In this document: positions 50,359-59,369 of the stretch, in pieces
Layout of the letters: each line of letters opens with the position of its first letter
Position numbering within the stretch: position 1 is the first letter of the stretch
NCBI GenBank assembly: GCA_965248715.1
Contig: CBDFKB010000008.1
Location: 1,426,001 to 1,490,000, forward strand
Length of the DNA: 64,000 nucleotides
Source of the DNA: CBDFKB01 sp965248715
GTDB taxonomy: Bacteria; Pseudomonadota; Alphaproteobacteria; Rhizobiales; Rhizobiaceae
Reading direction: 5' to 3'
Notes under the pieces: generated by a model
Seen by the model: the letters and a program-made list of their open reading frames with translations, nothing else
Database searches by the model: none
Told to the model about the DNA's origin: nothing
Made by a program: the position numbers and the translations under genes

Positions 50359-51984
50359 TCATTTTTGCGCGGTCACCACAATGTTTTTGCCCTGATCCTT
50401 TGCTTTGTACAAAGCTTTATCTGCGGCAGACAGTACTTCTTGAGGGTTCAAGCCAAATTGCGGGTAGGTTGCAACGCCCACTGAGATGGAGATTTTTGGC
50501 AGGACGGAATCACCATAGCGGATTCGCAATTCATCCACTTCTTTTCGGATTTTTTCTGCAATCTCGTGGGATTCTGCCATATTTAATTCAGGTAGAACAA
50601 TTGTGAACTCCTCGCCACCATACCGGCACGGCGTGCCACTTTGATCGCAGACCTGCTGCATGACTTCGCTAATCGCGCGTAGCACCATATCGCCGGCATC
50701 ATGCCCGTGATTATCATTGAATTGTTTGAAATTATCGGCGTCAAAGGAAATAAGGCCAACCGAACCATCATTCTTTTGGGCGTCGGTAAAGGCTTTTCGA
50801 CAGCTTTCCAGAAAGTAGCGTCTGTTAAATAGGCCTGTCAGGGGGTCTTTCGTAGACTGATCCCGCAATTCATCGCGTAGACGAACATTGGCGATTGCCA
50901 GGCTGATTTGTTCCGAACACTGTATGGCAAAACTGACCGTCTCTTCATCTGCGGTATGAGATTGTGTTTCAGGGTTTCTGTAGTTGGCAAAATCGATATG
51001 CAGCAGACCTACCGTGTCCCCATGGGCGACGATGGGCAAACAAACGTAACGCCCTTTTTTGTCGCCTCCGTCTTCATTGTCCGTAACGTGATCAATGTGG
51101 GTGCATGGAAAATCTACCAGTCCAAACCCATATTTGAAAATTCGACCGCGCCGCAATGCCCAGCAATCATCAGCGTGGATATGGCGATGCGCGACGCCAT
51201 GGTTCCACAAACAGGCAGATTCCAGCACATCACGAGAGTTGCTATAAACAAACAATTCTCCAGTACTGCCGGAAAACAGCGTGTCCATAAAGCGCGCAAT
51301 TACTTTGTACAATTCTTCCAGAGATTTGCAGGTTTGTAGCCATTCGCCCAGTTCACCCAGTAATTTCGATTGATGTTTGCGCCTCGTTTCCTGGGTCAGG
51401 GCCGTCTGGGCCTGTTCTTTGGCTAGGTCGGCTTCCTTTTTCGCGTCTGCAAGTTCAGTTTCATACAATCGCTTATCAGTCACATCGGCAAAGGTCACCA
51501 CATGACCGCCACACCGCCTGGGCCGAACTGCGGCAACGATTGTACGGTCAGACTTTGTCTTTCGGTCAAATATAAACGGCTTATTCGTTGCGAATTTTTC
51601 TTCCAGTTCTTCCATGGAAATGGAATCTGTGGTTCCGCGCCTTACGTTTTTTTGCAGCATCGATGTTCGTTTGTAGCCCAAAAATATCTGATTCTCGGCC
51701 AGCTCATTCAGATCAACCATCTGTTGATTAAAAAACTCACATTCCCCGTCTTTGGACCAAACAACCATTCCTTGCTGCATGGTGCACAGATATTCTAAGG
51801 GCCCGGATTCACCCATCTCCGGTATTCCTCCGGTTATCGGCCGCAGGTTTGGAGCTTCACCAGATCGTTTTCTATCCGTGGTTTGATGTGAACTCATTGG
51901 AACCATTCCGTCGTGGGTCATCTCAGCATCTTTCTTATCATCAACAGTCAACAATAAAGTCTGAATTTCTATAAATACCTGCAT
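50359..51984 (-). CDS. PAS-GAF-GGDEF diguanylate cyclase
   Basis: A 541-residue cytoplasmic signalling protein. A PAS-like domain with YLCTMQQGMVVWSKDGECEF is followed by a coiled-coil linker (about 175-215), a GAF-like domain (ELYKVIARFMDTLFSG to VCLPIVAHGDTVGLLHIDF), and a C-terminal GGDEF domain with DPLTGLFNRRYFLESC and active-site CRYGGEEFTIVLPE. GGEEF is catalytically competent for c-di-GMP synthesis; an RxxD inhibitory site is not obvious to me. No EAL domain. The start is uncertain: Met1, Met22 and Met30 are all possible. Confidence 0.9.
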   Translation of the reverse strand: MQVFIEIQTLLLTVDDKKDAEMTHDGMVPMSSHQTTDRKRSGEAPNLRPITGGIPEMGESGPLEYLCTMQQGMVVWSKDGECEFFNQQMVDLNELAENQIFLGYKRTSMLQKNVRRGTTDSISMEELEEKFATNKPFIFDRKTKSDRTIVAAVRPRRCGGHVVTFADVTDKRLYETELADAKKEADLAKEQAQTALTQETRRKHQSKLLGELGEWLQTCKSLEELYKVIARFMDTLFSGSTGELFVYSNSRDVLESACLWNHGVAHRHIHADDCWALRRGRIFKYGFGLVDFPCTHIDHVTDNEDGGDKKGRYVCLPIVAHGDTVGLLHIDFANYRNPETQSHTADEETVSFAIQCSEQISLAIANVRLRDELRDQSTKDPLTGLFNRRYFLESCRKAFTDAQKNDGSVGLISFDADNFKQFNDNHGHDAGDMVLRAISEVMQQVCDQSGTPCRYGGEEFTIVLPELNMAESHEIAEKIRKEVDELRIRYGDSVLPKISISVGVATYPQFGLNPQEVLSAADKALYKAKDQGKNIVVTAQK

Positions 51985-52126
51985 TATCGGTTACAATTTT
52001 ACTATTCTATCAATCAGCAAGTACGAGAGAATTAATGCCGGTGGAATCGGATGCATGAGACCAGTGATCACGGGGATGAAATGTAATTGCTCACCTCTTG
52101 CCAAACGGTCTCGGTTCTGAATCCAT

Positions 52127-52270
52127 GTGCTTATGGAACGCGGTGATTTGCCGAGGTTGAGCAAGGAGGAACTGGTTGAAGCGTATTTGGCGCTTCAGTG
52201 TCGGTTGCGGCCGGCAGCAAAAACCTCTGCCACTTCATCGAACCCGCCTTCGACAGACAAGAAGGCGCGT
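52127..52270 (+). pseudogene. IS66-type transposase N-terminal scrap
   Basis: Reads LPRLSKEELVEAYLALQ and PAAKTSATSSNPPSTDKKARRE, the opening of IS66-like transposases, with a few extra residues between. The frame then joins unrelated DNA. Between 51985 and 52126 I see nothing. Confidence 0.6.
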
Positions 52271-52274
52271 CGAG

Positions 52275-52389
52275 AGCCCGCAGTTTCGCCCTCAATATAC
52301 TGCGCACCAACGGCGAACAAAACATCGCTGATGCCCTCCGGCGTAACGCACTCGACTTCAATAGACCTCTAAAATACCGATACAAGTAA
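52275..52389 (+). pseudogene. transposase C-terminal scrap (ISAs1/DDE type)
   Basis: The frame FALNILRTNGEQNIADALRRNALDFNRPLKYRYK, ending TAA at 52387-52389, resembles the C-terminus of ISAs1-type transposases. It runs straight into an IS-end-like sequence (52387-52410). Fused by deletion to the IS66-type scrap upstream. Confidence 0.45.
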
Positions 52390-52410
52390 TTAGCGTTGAA
52401 CAGCCCTGAG
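52387..52410 (+). repeat. 24-bp IS-end inverted repeat, left copy
   Basis: TAATTAGCGTTGAACAGCCC plus TGAG is the exact reverse complement of 53478-53501. The outward CAGGGCTG tips face each other across a 1.07-kb segment holding one TadG-like gene. Confidence 0.7.
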
Positions 52411-52574
52411 CCAGTTTCACCACAATCAGAAAGCGGGATTTGCGCTCCTTGAGGACAAGGACAGGTCAAAAAATATCGGTATATTTAACATCTTCTTAGC
52501 GATGTCTATAAACTATCGGTAAATTTCCGTGCGCTAAAACAGCTAACTGATATTTATGTTTTTGGAGGTCAATT

Positions 52575-53459
52575 ATGGAAAGTTTGGCGAGAAAATTTCT
52601 CACAAATCAAAAGGGCACAATCGTCATTATTTTTTCGCTAGTGGCGCTGCCGGTGTTGTTGAGTGTTGCTGTCGCTGTGGACTATACCCAAAAATATCGT
52701 ATTGAAGCCCATATGCAGGACTCCCTGGATAGCGCCGTCTTGGCGACAACAGCGATTAGCAATGGTGGGACAAAAGAATTCGCAATGCAATTCTATAGTG
52801 CGCAAAATGCCCTCGGCGTTGTAACGAAATACCAGAAACGGAATTCCGGCAACGGTATGTTCGTGTTGTTGGAGGCTGAATATAATGTACCTACTATTTT
52901 TGCCAAACTTTATGGCCAAGAATCGATGCCTGTTAAAGTTAGGTCTGAAGCTGTTGCGCCCAACATGCTTTCATCCTTGCGGTTTCGTCTTGACAGTGCG
53001 AATGGCGAACTCAGCAAGGACGTAGTATTGAAAGGCTACGATAAAGTAACTGGCAAGAGAGTTAATTTGTTATATATGAAATATAGGTATCCTCCCCCAA
53101 GACAGACATCGAGTAATTCAGACTGGATTGATATATCAGGTTACGAGCGATTATATATGGTATATTACATAAAGAAGTCTAGTTATCATTATAAATGGTA
53201 TTGTGGATATAGTGGAAGAAAATGCCCACCTATCAGGAGTAATGATCCAAAATATTCAAATCGAATTGGCATTGATGGAGTGCAACAACGTAAATATACA
53301 AAACTTGATATTTTTGGAGGTTTAGGATGTAATGAGACACGACAAATTGGTTGGGAAGATCTTTATCCCAGAGGTTATAGACATATGGATTTCTTCTTCA
53401 AACTAGAGGGAAAATGTTCTAACGCTGGTACTAGAAATAATGTCCGGTTGACAAAGTAA
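52575..53459 (+). CDS. TadG/TadE-like Flp-pilus-type protein with novel C-terminus
   Basis: A 294-residue protein. The N-terminus has the Tad-type pattern FLTNQKGTIVIIFSLVALPVLLSVAVAVDYTQKYRIEAHMQ: a short basic leader, Gly, and a hydrophobic pilin-like helix, then DSLDSAVLAT. Residues past 130 are Tyr/Lys/Arg/Cys rich and match nothing I know; the DNA there is markedly AT-rich compared with flanking genes, suggesting transfer. The von Willebrand domain of full TadG proteins is missing. Preceded by a GGAGG site. It is flanked by 24-bp inverted repeats and stands alone without other tad genes. Confidence 0.65.
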   Translation: MESLARKFLTNQKGTIVIIFSLVALPVLLSVAVAVDYTQKYRIEAHMQDSLDSAVLATTAISNGGTKEFAMQFYSAQNALGVVTKYQKRNSGNGMFVLLEAEYNVPTIFAKLYGQESMPVKVRSEAVAPNMLSSLRFRLDSANGELSKDVVLKGYDKVTGKRVNLLYMKYRYPPPRQTSSNSDWIDISGYERLYMVYYIKKSSYHYKWYCGYSGRKCPPIRSNDPKYSNRIGIDGVQQRKYTKLDIFGGLGCNETRQIGWEDLYPRGYRHMDFFFKLEGKCSNAGTRNNVRLTK

Positions 53460-53477
53460 TGCCTGACGGTCTTTTTC

Positions 53478-53501
53478 CTCAGGGCTGTTCAACGCTAATT
53501 A
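53478..53501 (-). repeat. 24-bp IS-end inverted repeat, right copy
   Basis: Exact reverse complement of 52387-52410. The DNA to its right (53502-53593) shows no recognisable transposase. Confidence 0.7.
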
Positions 53502-53593
53502 GTCGAACGCGAACTACACGGATTTGGCTGATTGATTGAGTATCGATGTGATCCAGATTTTGAACCAAAGAGCCTTGATCCATTTGAGGATAA

Positions 53594-53619
53594 TACCAAG
53601 AAAAGTTACTATTGACCCA
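53594..53619 (+). repeat. single TACCAAG-type element end
   Basis: TACCAAGAAAAGTTACTATTG and the next few bases match the miniature-element ends but with AAGAAAAG in place of AAGGGAA. The matching inverted end with the same variant is at 58510-58533, 4.9 kb away, past several IS elements. Flanked by TAA here and TGA there. Confidence 0.55.
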
Positions 53620-53834
53620 TATGATGGCCCAAATTCGTTTGCCGGCAAGGCGTGTCCCGAAGGGTGATGCGGGGCATCATTTAACTGAATTAGTTCCGAC
53701 TTAATCTGACACCGCGCCCTTTTGCGTGTCATTTTTCACCGGAGTGAATTAGGCGCGGCGCGTCTCTTGCAAGAGAGAGTGGTTATCCGTTTTGATGGTG
53801 GTGCACACCAACCACAAAACGAAAGAAGACCACA

Positions 53835-53921
53835 ATGTTGCATTCTACAGACAAGATCATCAAACACAAAACCGGATTGCTGAACCTGGCCGAAGAGCTG
53901 GACACCCGCAAAAACCTCTGA
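53835..53921 (+). pseudogene. IS481-type transposase N-terminal scrap
   Basis: 28 codons reading STDKIIKHKTGLLNLAEEL, the start of IS481-family transposases (the family normally continues GNVSKACKIMG). The frame is cut at 53905 and meets an IS3-type end at 53922-53946. Confidence 0.6.
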
Positions 53922-53946
53922 CCTGCCCCCGAATTTTCATCCAGTT
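53922..53946 (+). repeat. 25-bp IS3-type end, second copy
   Basis: CCTGCCCCCGAATTTTCATC plus CAGTT is identical, inverted, to 61644-61668 at the end of the IS3-type remnant. Marks a past insertion or recombination point. Confidence 0.6.
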
Positions 53947-54081
53947 GGAGGGTTCTATTAACCGGCGAATTAGCGATGACGGCTTGATTTACTGGTTTTT
54001 GGAATTACCGTTTCCCTACGGGGCAAAGGAGTTTGCCCAAACCCTGTCGGTTTGAGCCATTTTGGTAGATTTTGGACACAC

Positions 54082-55161
54082 TTATGCTGCGTTCAGTCTT
54101 TCGTGATAGATCAGGCGACGCATGTTATAGGCGATATTGATCATGCCGATTTTGACTTTCGCACGAGCTATACCGATGGTTCTGACAAACAGGCCCATGC
54201 GGGTTTTCTGATCGCCAAACACATGCTCGACTTTGGAACGAACGCTTGAGCGTTTTGCATTGGCTATTCTTGTCCGCTGTGGCATGGGGCGACCCTTTGG
54301 TTTCTTTTGGTGGATGCGGGATTTGAACCCATTGTTTACCAGCCATGTTTCATTCTTCTTTGAGCGATAAGCACTGTCAGCCCACACATCTGATGCCGTA
54401 TTATCTTTGCTGAGAACATCACGCAAATACCGGCCGTCATAAGCAGAGGCCCCGGTGACTTCAAAGCCACGGATAAAACCAAAGCGCCGATCTGTGGCGA
54501 TGTGATTTTTAAAACCAAATGCGGGAATGGCAATATCCACATGCCCGGCCTTCTTGCTGCCATCGGCGGCAGTTTTGGCCCTGGAATATTTGATCGACCA
54601 GCGCGCATCGGTGTCTTTGTGACGTGCCTTGTGGGAGTTGCCCCAAATCTCGTCAGCACTTTTGCCTTCTTTGATCTGAGCCTTCTCTTCATCCTTCAAT
54701 CGCTGCTTGGGAGCAGGTACAATTGTGGCATCCGCGATCTGGCCACCCATTGCCAAATAGCCCTTTTCAGTAATCATCGCGTCACATTTTTGGAACAAGG
54801 TATCAATCGCATCGGCCCGGGTCAGAAGATCGCGGTAGAGCCATATGGTGCGTGCGTGCGGCATCCGCTGGCCAGGTTCAAACCCCAAAAACCGCATGAA
54901 CGACAGCCGATCATTGATCAGGAATTCAAGACGCTCATCAGACAAATCATTCATCGCCTGTATGACCAGTATTTTGAACATCGTGACAACGTCATAGGGT
55001 GGACGACCGCCCTTCGAGCCATCACTGCGATGCAAAGCCATGATCAAATCCGGTCGAAAGACCTCAAAGTCAACGACCGTATCCAAAGTTTCCAGTTGAT
55101 CACCCAAATCACTCAGGCGTTTCAGTTGATTGTCTATTCCAAATAAATTCTTTTGAGCCAT
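54082..55161 (-). CDS. IS5-family transposase (long form), intact
   Basis: A 359-residue DDE transposase of the long IS5 group. Motifs: DGSKGGRPPYDVVTMFKILV, FINDRLSFMRFLG, MGGQIADATIVPAPKQR (first Asp), VWADSAYRSKKNETWL (second Asp) and SKVEHVFGDQKTRMGLFVRT (Glu). No frameshift. About 50% similar by eye to the transposase at 59613. Element ends are uncertain; AAACCCTG near 54037 and CAGGGTTT near 55190 are candidate tips. Confidence 0.9.
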   Translation of the reverse strand: MAQKNLFGIDNQLKRLSDLGDQLETLDTVVDFEVFRPDLIMALHRSDGSKGGRPPYDVVTMFKILVIQAMNDLSDERLEFLINDRLSFMRFLGFEPGQRMPHARTIWLYRDLLTRADAIDTLFQKCDAMITEKGYLAMGGQIADATIVPAPKQRLKDEEKAQIKEGKSADEIWGNSHKARHKDTDARWSIKYSRAKTAADGSKKAGHVDIAIPAFGFKNHIATDRRFGFIRGFEVTGASAYDGRYLRDVLSKDNTASDVWADSAYRSKKNETWLVNNGFKSRIHQKKPKGRPMPQRTRIANAKRSSVRSKVEHVFGDQKTRMGLFVRTIGIARAKVKIGMINIAYNMRRLIYHERLNAA

Positions 55162-55252
55162 ACGCCCAGTGAATCATATGTCCGTCGTCAGGGTTTTTAG
55201 GCTTGATTGCAGCTTAGATTAAGCGAGATATTGGCTCATCATTTTGTTGATC

Positions 55253-56233
55253 TTATGCGGCTTGATTGCGGTATTGCAAGCGCCGCTGTTTGAATGTGTT
55301 GCGTTTGATCCTTTCGCGTTCGAGCAGAATGGTTTGGTCGCGTCCGAAGTAGACGTCTGCGGGAGTGAGGTTTTTGAGGCTCTCGTGGTAACGATGGTGG
55401 TTGTAGTGCTCCACGAAGCGTTCAATGCTGGCGTTGAGGTCACCGGGTAGGAAGTAGTTTTCCAACAGGATGCGGTTCTTCAATGTCTGATGCCAGCGTT
55501 CGATCTTACCTTGGGTTTGTGGATGGTATGGGGCACCGCGAACGTGATCCATGTCCTGTGAGCCGAGCCAGTCTGCAAGCTCACCGGAGACGTAACTGGC
55601 TCCGTTGTCAGACAGCAATCGTGGTTTGTGCTGAACAGTAACCTGGTCACAGCCTGATGCCTGCAAGGCCAGTTCCAGCGTATCGGTGACATCACTTGTC
55701 TTCATTGTGGCGCACAGTTTCCAGGCCACTACGTAGCGTGAGAAGTCGTCTAGAATGGTCGACAGATAATACCAGCCCCAGCCAACGATCTTGATGTAGG
55801 TAAAATCCGTCTGCCACATCTGATTGATGGCCGTCGTCTTGTCACGGAACTCATCGGCAGCCTTGATCACCACAAAGGCTGGGCTGGTGATGAGGTCGTG
55901 GGCCTTCAACAGCCTGTAAACGCTGGCCTCCGAGACAAAGTATCTTTGGATATCAGTGAACCGCACAGCCAGTTCTCTTGGTGATAGCTCTGGCTCTTCC
56001 AGTGCAAGATCGACTATCTGCTGGCGAACCTCGTCCGGAATACGGTTCCAGACACGCAAAGGCTTGGGAGAGCGATCTTCTAAAGCTTCGACACCGCCGA
56101 TAAGATGCTTGTCGTACCATCGGTAAAACGTGGTTCGAGGAATGCCCAGTTTATCGATAGTTCGCTTGGTCGGTAAATGTGATTGCTCAACCAGCCGTAT
56201 GATCTCCAGTTTCTCTGATGCAGGATACCTCAT
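55253..56233 (-). CDS. IS3-type transposase OrfB
   Basis: A 326-residue integrase-type transposase. An N-terminal helix-turn-helix (KLEIIRLVEQSHLPTKRTIDKLGIPRTTFYRWY) is followed by an rve DDE core: QTDFTYIKIVGWGWYYLS, LLSDNGASYVSGELADWL, and GKIERWHQTLKNRILLENYFLPGDL. Its start overlaps the OrfA stop by 4 bp (ATGA), unusual for IS3 elements where frameshifting is the norm. Confidence 0.88.
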   Translation of the reverse strand: MRYPASEKLEIIRLVEQSHLPTKRTIDKLGIPRTTFYRWYDKHLIGGVEALEDRSPKPLRVWNRIPDEVRQQIVDLALEEPELSPRELAVRFTDIQRYFVSEASVYRLLKAHDLITSPAFVVIKAADEFRDKTTAINQMWQTDFTYIKIVGWGWYYLSTILDDFSRYVVAWKLCATMKTSDVTDTLELALQASGCDQVTVQHKPRLLSDNGASYVSGELADWLGSQDMDHVRGAPYHPQTQGKIERWHQTLKNRILLENYFLPGDLNASIERFVEHYNHHRYHESLKNLTPADVYFGRDQTILLERERIKRNTFKQRRLQYRNQAA

Positions 56234-56604
56234 TCGATATCCTCCCCATCTGCGATCATGCTTTTTTTGAGCAGGCGCAGTTCAAGCGTTTGTTCAGCAA
56301 CAACCTCTTTCAGATCACGCGCCTCACGGCGCAGACTCTGTACTTCACCGGTGTTGGCCTCGCGTGTTGTGTCACCTGCCAAGCGCTTCTTGCCCGCTTC
56401 GAGGAACTCCTTGGACCAAGAATAATACTGGCTTTGTGCAATACCCTCCTGGCGACAAAGCTCAGCAATCGTGTCCTCGCCACGAAGTCCGGCAAGGACG
56501 ATGCGTATCTTGTCTTCAGACGAATAGCGCTTGCGCGTCTTGCGCCGGATGTCCTTGACCGTGCGATCAGCCGCATCGGTATGGCGTTTAGGTGTATGTC
56601 TCAT
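56230..56604 (-). CDS. IS3-type transposase OrfA
   Basis: A 124-residue DNA-binding accessory protein: KTRKRYSSEDKIRIVLAGLRGEDTIAELCRQEGIAQSQYYSWSKEF is the typical HTH_Tnp_1, then a leucine-zipper-like coiled coil (VQSLRREARDLKEVVAEQTLEL). Confidence 0.88.
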   Translation of the reverse strand: MRHTPKRHTDAADRTVKDIRRKTRKRYSSEDKIRIVLAGLRGEDTIAELCRQEGIAQSQYYSWSKEFLEAGKKRLAGDTTREANTGEVQSLRREARDLKEVVAEQTLELRLLKKSMIADGEDIE

Positions 56605-56723
56605 TCTTCACTCCTGTGTGGTGAAGATGAGCCAAAAACTCTCCCTTAAGCAATCATCCTAATTGATCCCATTGGTGCTGACGGGGAACAAATCATAGAA
56701 CAGGTGATTTGCATAGGTACTTA

Positions 56724-57571
56724 GGGTCCAAACTCAATCATTTTGTTGAATTTCTGTAGCAAATCAGATTCAGATTGAACGATCAAAGGATTGGAGACCT
56801 GGATGGCTCATTTGTTTTGGCTTTCTGACGCCCAATGGGCGGTGATTGAACCCCATTTACCCATGAACCAGCCCGGAGCACGTCGGGTGGATGACCGCCG
56901 GGTGATCTCGGGCATTATTCATGTGCTCAAAACAGGATGCCGATGGTGTGACTGCCCTGGCGAATACGGCCCTTCGACAACGATCTACAACCGCTTCAAC
57001 CGCTGGTCCCGCCGTCGGTTCTGGGTCGATCTGGTGGAGGCATTGGCTACCTCAGGTGCGGTGACGAAGAGCACGTCCATCGACTCAACCTATATCAAGG
57101 CGCATCGTTCGGCACATGGCGGTAAAGGGGGGCGAAAATCCAGGCCATTGGCCCCTCGCGCGGTGGCCAAACCACCAAAATCCATGCCCTCACAGACGTC
57201 ATAGGCCGCCCCTTTGCCTTCATGCTCACAGCAGGCAATGTATCGGACACCAAAGCCGCACCCACTTTGCTGACAGGTTTGAGGGGCGCACGATATGTTC
57301 TGGGCGACAAGGGATACGATGCGGATGCGCTTCGAAAAGCTTTGCGCAATGCGGCCATGGTTCCTGTGATCCCCGGCCGCTGCAATCGAAAACGCAAAAT
57401 CATCTACGACAAAGCCCGCTACAAAGAACGCCACCTCATCGAAAATGCATTCTGCCGTCTCAAGGACTTTCCAAGAGTGGCAACCCGCTACGACAAACTC
57501 GCAAGAAACTTCCTGTCCGCCGTAGCGCTGGCAACACTCGTCGCCTTCTGGTTATGATTGAGTCTGGACCC
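56724..57571 (+). mobile_element. 848-bp IS5-family (IS427-type) element, copy 1
   Basis: Tips GGGTCCAAACTCAATCAT (56724-56741) and ATGATTGAGTCTGGACCC (57554-57571), inserted at TA. An almost identical inverted copy is at 62050-62897. The two differ at a few bases, for example Pro versus Arg after LKDF. Confidence 0.9.
56803..57557 (+). CDS. IS427-type transposase, two frames joined by frameshift
   Basis: OrfA (56803-57204) reads MAHLFWLSDAQWAVIEPHLP, RRVISGIIHVLKTGCRWCDCP and SIDSTYIKAHRSAHGGKGG; the second frame continues IHALTDVIGRPFAFMLTAGNVSD, YVLGDKGYDADALRKAL and IENAFCRLKDFPRVATRYDK to 57557. The shift falls at the GGTAAAGGGGGGCGAAAA stretch (57120-57137), a run of A and G suited to programmed frameshifting, as is common in this group. 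The second copy is organised the same way, so this is not decay. Start could also be 56791. Confidence 0.88.
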
Positions 57572-57580
57572 TAGAAGGGT

Positions 57581-57635
57581 CCATTTGCAAACCTAAGTGT
57601 TGCAACGGGACGCAAATGTTAGAATCGAACCACTA
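57581..57635. repeat. truncated copy of the CTAGTGGTTC element
   Basis: Shares TTGCAACGGGACGCAAATGT and GAACCACTAG with 41938-42014. Its left end is lost at the IS copy 1 boundary, and its right-hand CTAG is the insertion point of the next IS. Confidence 0.6.
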
Positions 57636-58476
57636 GGGTCTGTGGACATTCAGGATTCCCAAAAGCGTTGATTTCTGATTCAAGCTTCCAAAAGGGAGTT
57701 TGTAATGGACGAAAAGCGATTTGTTTTGAATGACCGGGTCTGGGAACGCCTTGCGCCTTTGCTCCCCGGCAAGGCAACAGACAGTGGCCGGACAGGCGGC
57801 GACAACCGGTTGTTTTTGGAAGCGGTGTTCTGGCGGGTGCGCACGGGGTCTCCCTGGCGCGATCTGCCGACGAAATTTGGCAACTGGAACAGCCAGTTTC
57901 GCCGGTTCCGACGATGGGCCGAGCAGGGTGTTTTCGAGAGTCTTTTCAAAGCCATGAGCAATGACCCAGACCTCGAATACGCCATGATTGATGGCACCAT
58001 TGTTTCGGTTCACCAAAAGGCAACCGGCGCAAAAGGGGGACTCAAAATCAGGCCATCGGGCGCTCGCGCGGTGGGTTGACCACCAAGATCGTGGCGCTGG
58101 TGGACGCGCTTGGTAATCTTGTGCGTTTCATGCTGCTACCGGGACAGGCGCATGACATGAGGGGCGTGGCACCGCTGATCAAGGGCGTGTCATTCGCCGC
58201 TTTGCTGGCGGATAAAGCGTTTGACGCAAACTGGCTTCTGGAGGAGCTGGAAGACCGGGGCGCAACCGCCGTTATCCCGCCCAAATCAAATCGGATTGTG
58301 CAGCGAGAATACGATGAAGAGGCCTATTGTTGGCGGCATTTGGTTGAAAACTACTTCGCCAAGATCAAGGAATTTCGTGGCATCGCAACGCGTTACGATA
58401 AAACCGATAACAGCTACGCTGCCAACTGGAACCTTGTCGCGGCGCTTATCGCATCAAGGTGAATGTCCACAGACCC
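57636..58476 (+). mobile_element. 841-bp IS5-family (IS427-type) element, different type
   Basis: Tips GGGTCTGTGGACATTCA (57636-57652) and TGAATGTCCACAGACCC (58460-58476), flanked by CTA and TAG, so inserted at TA in the CTAG edge of a repeat. Related to but distinct from the 848-bp element. Confidence 0.9.
57705..58462 (+). CDS. IS427-type transposase, two frames joined by frameshift
   Basis: First frame (57705-58079): DEKRFVLNDRVWERLAPLLPGK, AVFWRVRTGSPWRDLPTKFG, YAMIDGTIVSVHQKATGAKGG. Second frame to 58462: KIVALVDALGNLVRFMLLPGQAHD, LLADKAFDANWLLEELEDRG, WRHLVENYFAKIKEFRGIATRYDK. The change of frame is at the GGCGCAAAAGGGGGAC run (about 58027-58042), again a slippery site. Likely active or recently so. 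Confidence 0.87.
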
Positions 58477-58509
58477 TAGTCAAAACCCTTGGAAACTCCG
58501 GTCATAGGA

Positions 58510-58533
58510 GTCAATATTAGCTTTTCTTGGTAT
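58510..58533 (-). repeat. single TACCAAG-type element end (AAGAAAAG variant)
   Basis: The inverted sequence TACCAAGAAAAGCTAATATT plus TGAC matches 53594 in its variant bases. It interrupts the IS630-type transposase remnant to its right after QHPKQDERV. Confidence 0.55.
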
Positions 58534-58835
58534 GATAACCCGCTCATCCTGCTTTGGGTGTTGCGGACGGCCGGAGATGCGCGAAAAACCCAGTTTCCTC
58601 AGCAGATAAGCAACCCGCCCGTTCCTTGTAAGCAACACCAAAACGTTCCTCGATAAGCTCTTGAAGATCGCGGCAGCGCCAACGAACCAGACCGGTGGTA
58701 GCCGTGTCAGGGCCAGCCGCGACGATGGCCTCAAGCTCATTCATTTGCTCTTCAGTCAATCGCCGCCTGGCACCCGGCGCTTTACGGTCCACAAGACCGT
58801 CCGGGCCAGCGGCATTGAAACGGTGAACCCAGTCA
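58534..58835 (-). pseudogene. IS630-family transposase remnant
   Basis: Reverse-strand reading: YDWVHRFNAAGPDGLVDRKAPG, then LTEEQMNELEAIVAAGPD and WRCRDLQELIEERFGVAYKE, then, after a frameshift, LLRKLGFSRISGRPQHPKQDE. These are the N-terminal helix-turn-helix parts of IS630 transposases. Both sides are cut by TACCAAGG-type element sequences, and the DDE catalytic domain is missing. Confidence 0.8.
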
Positions 58836-59369
58836 TACCAAGGGAACTTAATATTGACCTATTTGATGGAGGCAAACCGGTTGATCCGGCGAGAGCGCGT
58901 CACCCAAAAGTGGGTACCGGTTTTGGGAAAAATGACACGCATAAACAATGAGATAGCGCGACGAAGCTATCCCAACGCTTCGTGACAAGCGCTAGGCGCA
59001 AAACGCGGCGCGATGCCAGGGTATTGGGCCAAGGTATTGGGCCAGGGTATCGGGCAAGTTTCGCAACGATGTTGGAAACGTATGGGCAAAAACCAGCACC
59101 GTGGTTTTGCGATAATCACCGGTTTAAAACCCAAGCACAGGGCGCTTTTCGGTGCCCGAAATCGGGCGGAAAAGCGCCTTTAGTGGGCCGGTTTGCTCCA
59201 CCACGAGATGTTGCATCGGGTTGAAAAATCGGCGCTATTTGGCCGCACGATTTTGTTCGCTGACGTCGTTAGAGCCGCTTGTGGTGGGTCCGCACCACGG
59301 CACGGTTTCCGCCTAGTCAGCAAACAAAATCGCGGCGGTCAAATGGGTCAATATTAAATTTCCTTGGTA
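58836..59369 (-). mobile_element. TACCAAGG miniature element, copy carrying a nested repeat
   Basis: 534 bp with TACCAAGGGAACTTAATATTG at the left, its inverted relative CAATATTAAATTTCCTTGGTA at the right, and a TCA target duplication (58833-58835 and 59370-59372). It matches the 407-bp copy at 63253 in inverted orientation once a 102-bp insert (58894-58995, repeat copy D) is removed. It has no coding capacity for a transposase. The remainder to 59535 has no gene. Confidence 0.85.
58894..58995 (+). repeat. 105-bp dispersed repeat, copy D, nested in the miniature element
   Basis: Contains CACCCAAAAGTGGGTACCGG, the GGGAAAAATGACACG block, TAGCGCGACGAAGCTA and ends GCGCTAG. The empty site (CCGGCGAG joined to GCGC) is preserved in the 63253 element, so insertion is directly seen. 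Confidence 0.85.

Larger units (their letters stand above)
55204..56656 (-). mobile_element. IS3-family insertion sequence, apparently complete
   Basis: Left tip TGATTGC (55204-55210) and right tip GCAATCA (56650-56656) are inverted, followed inward by a shared GAGCCAA region (TTGGCTCATC on the left, GATGAGCCAA on the right). It contains two overlapping ORFs. No clear target duplication is visible. Confidence 0.7.

Noticed and set aside
53594..58533. A single 4.9-kb transposon bounded by the two AAGAAAAG-variant ends
   Set aside because: Flanks are TAA and TGA, not a matching duplication, and the flanking sequences do not join into one gene, so a single insertion is not supported.
58982..59224. 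Open frames inside the 58836 and 63253 elements (GRFAPPRDVASG endings)
   Set aside because: They arise from non-coding miniature-element sequence present in both copies and match no protein family.
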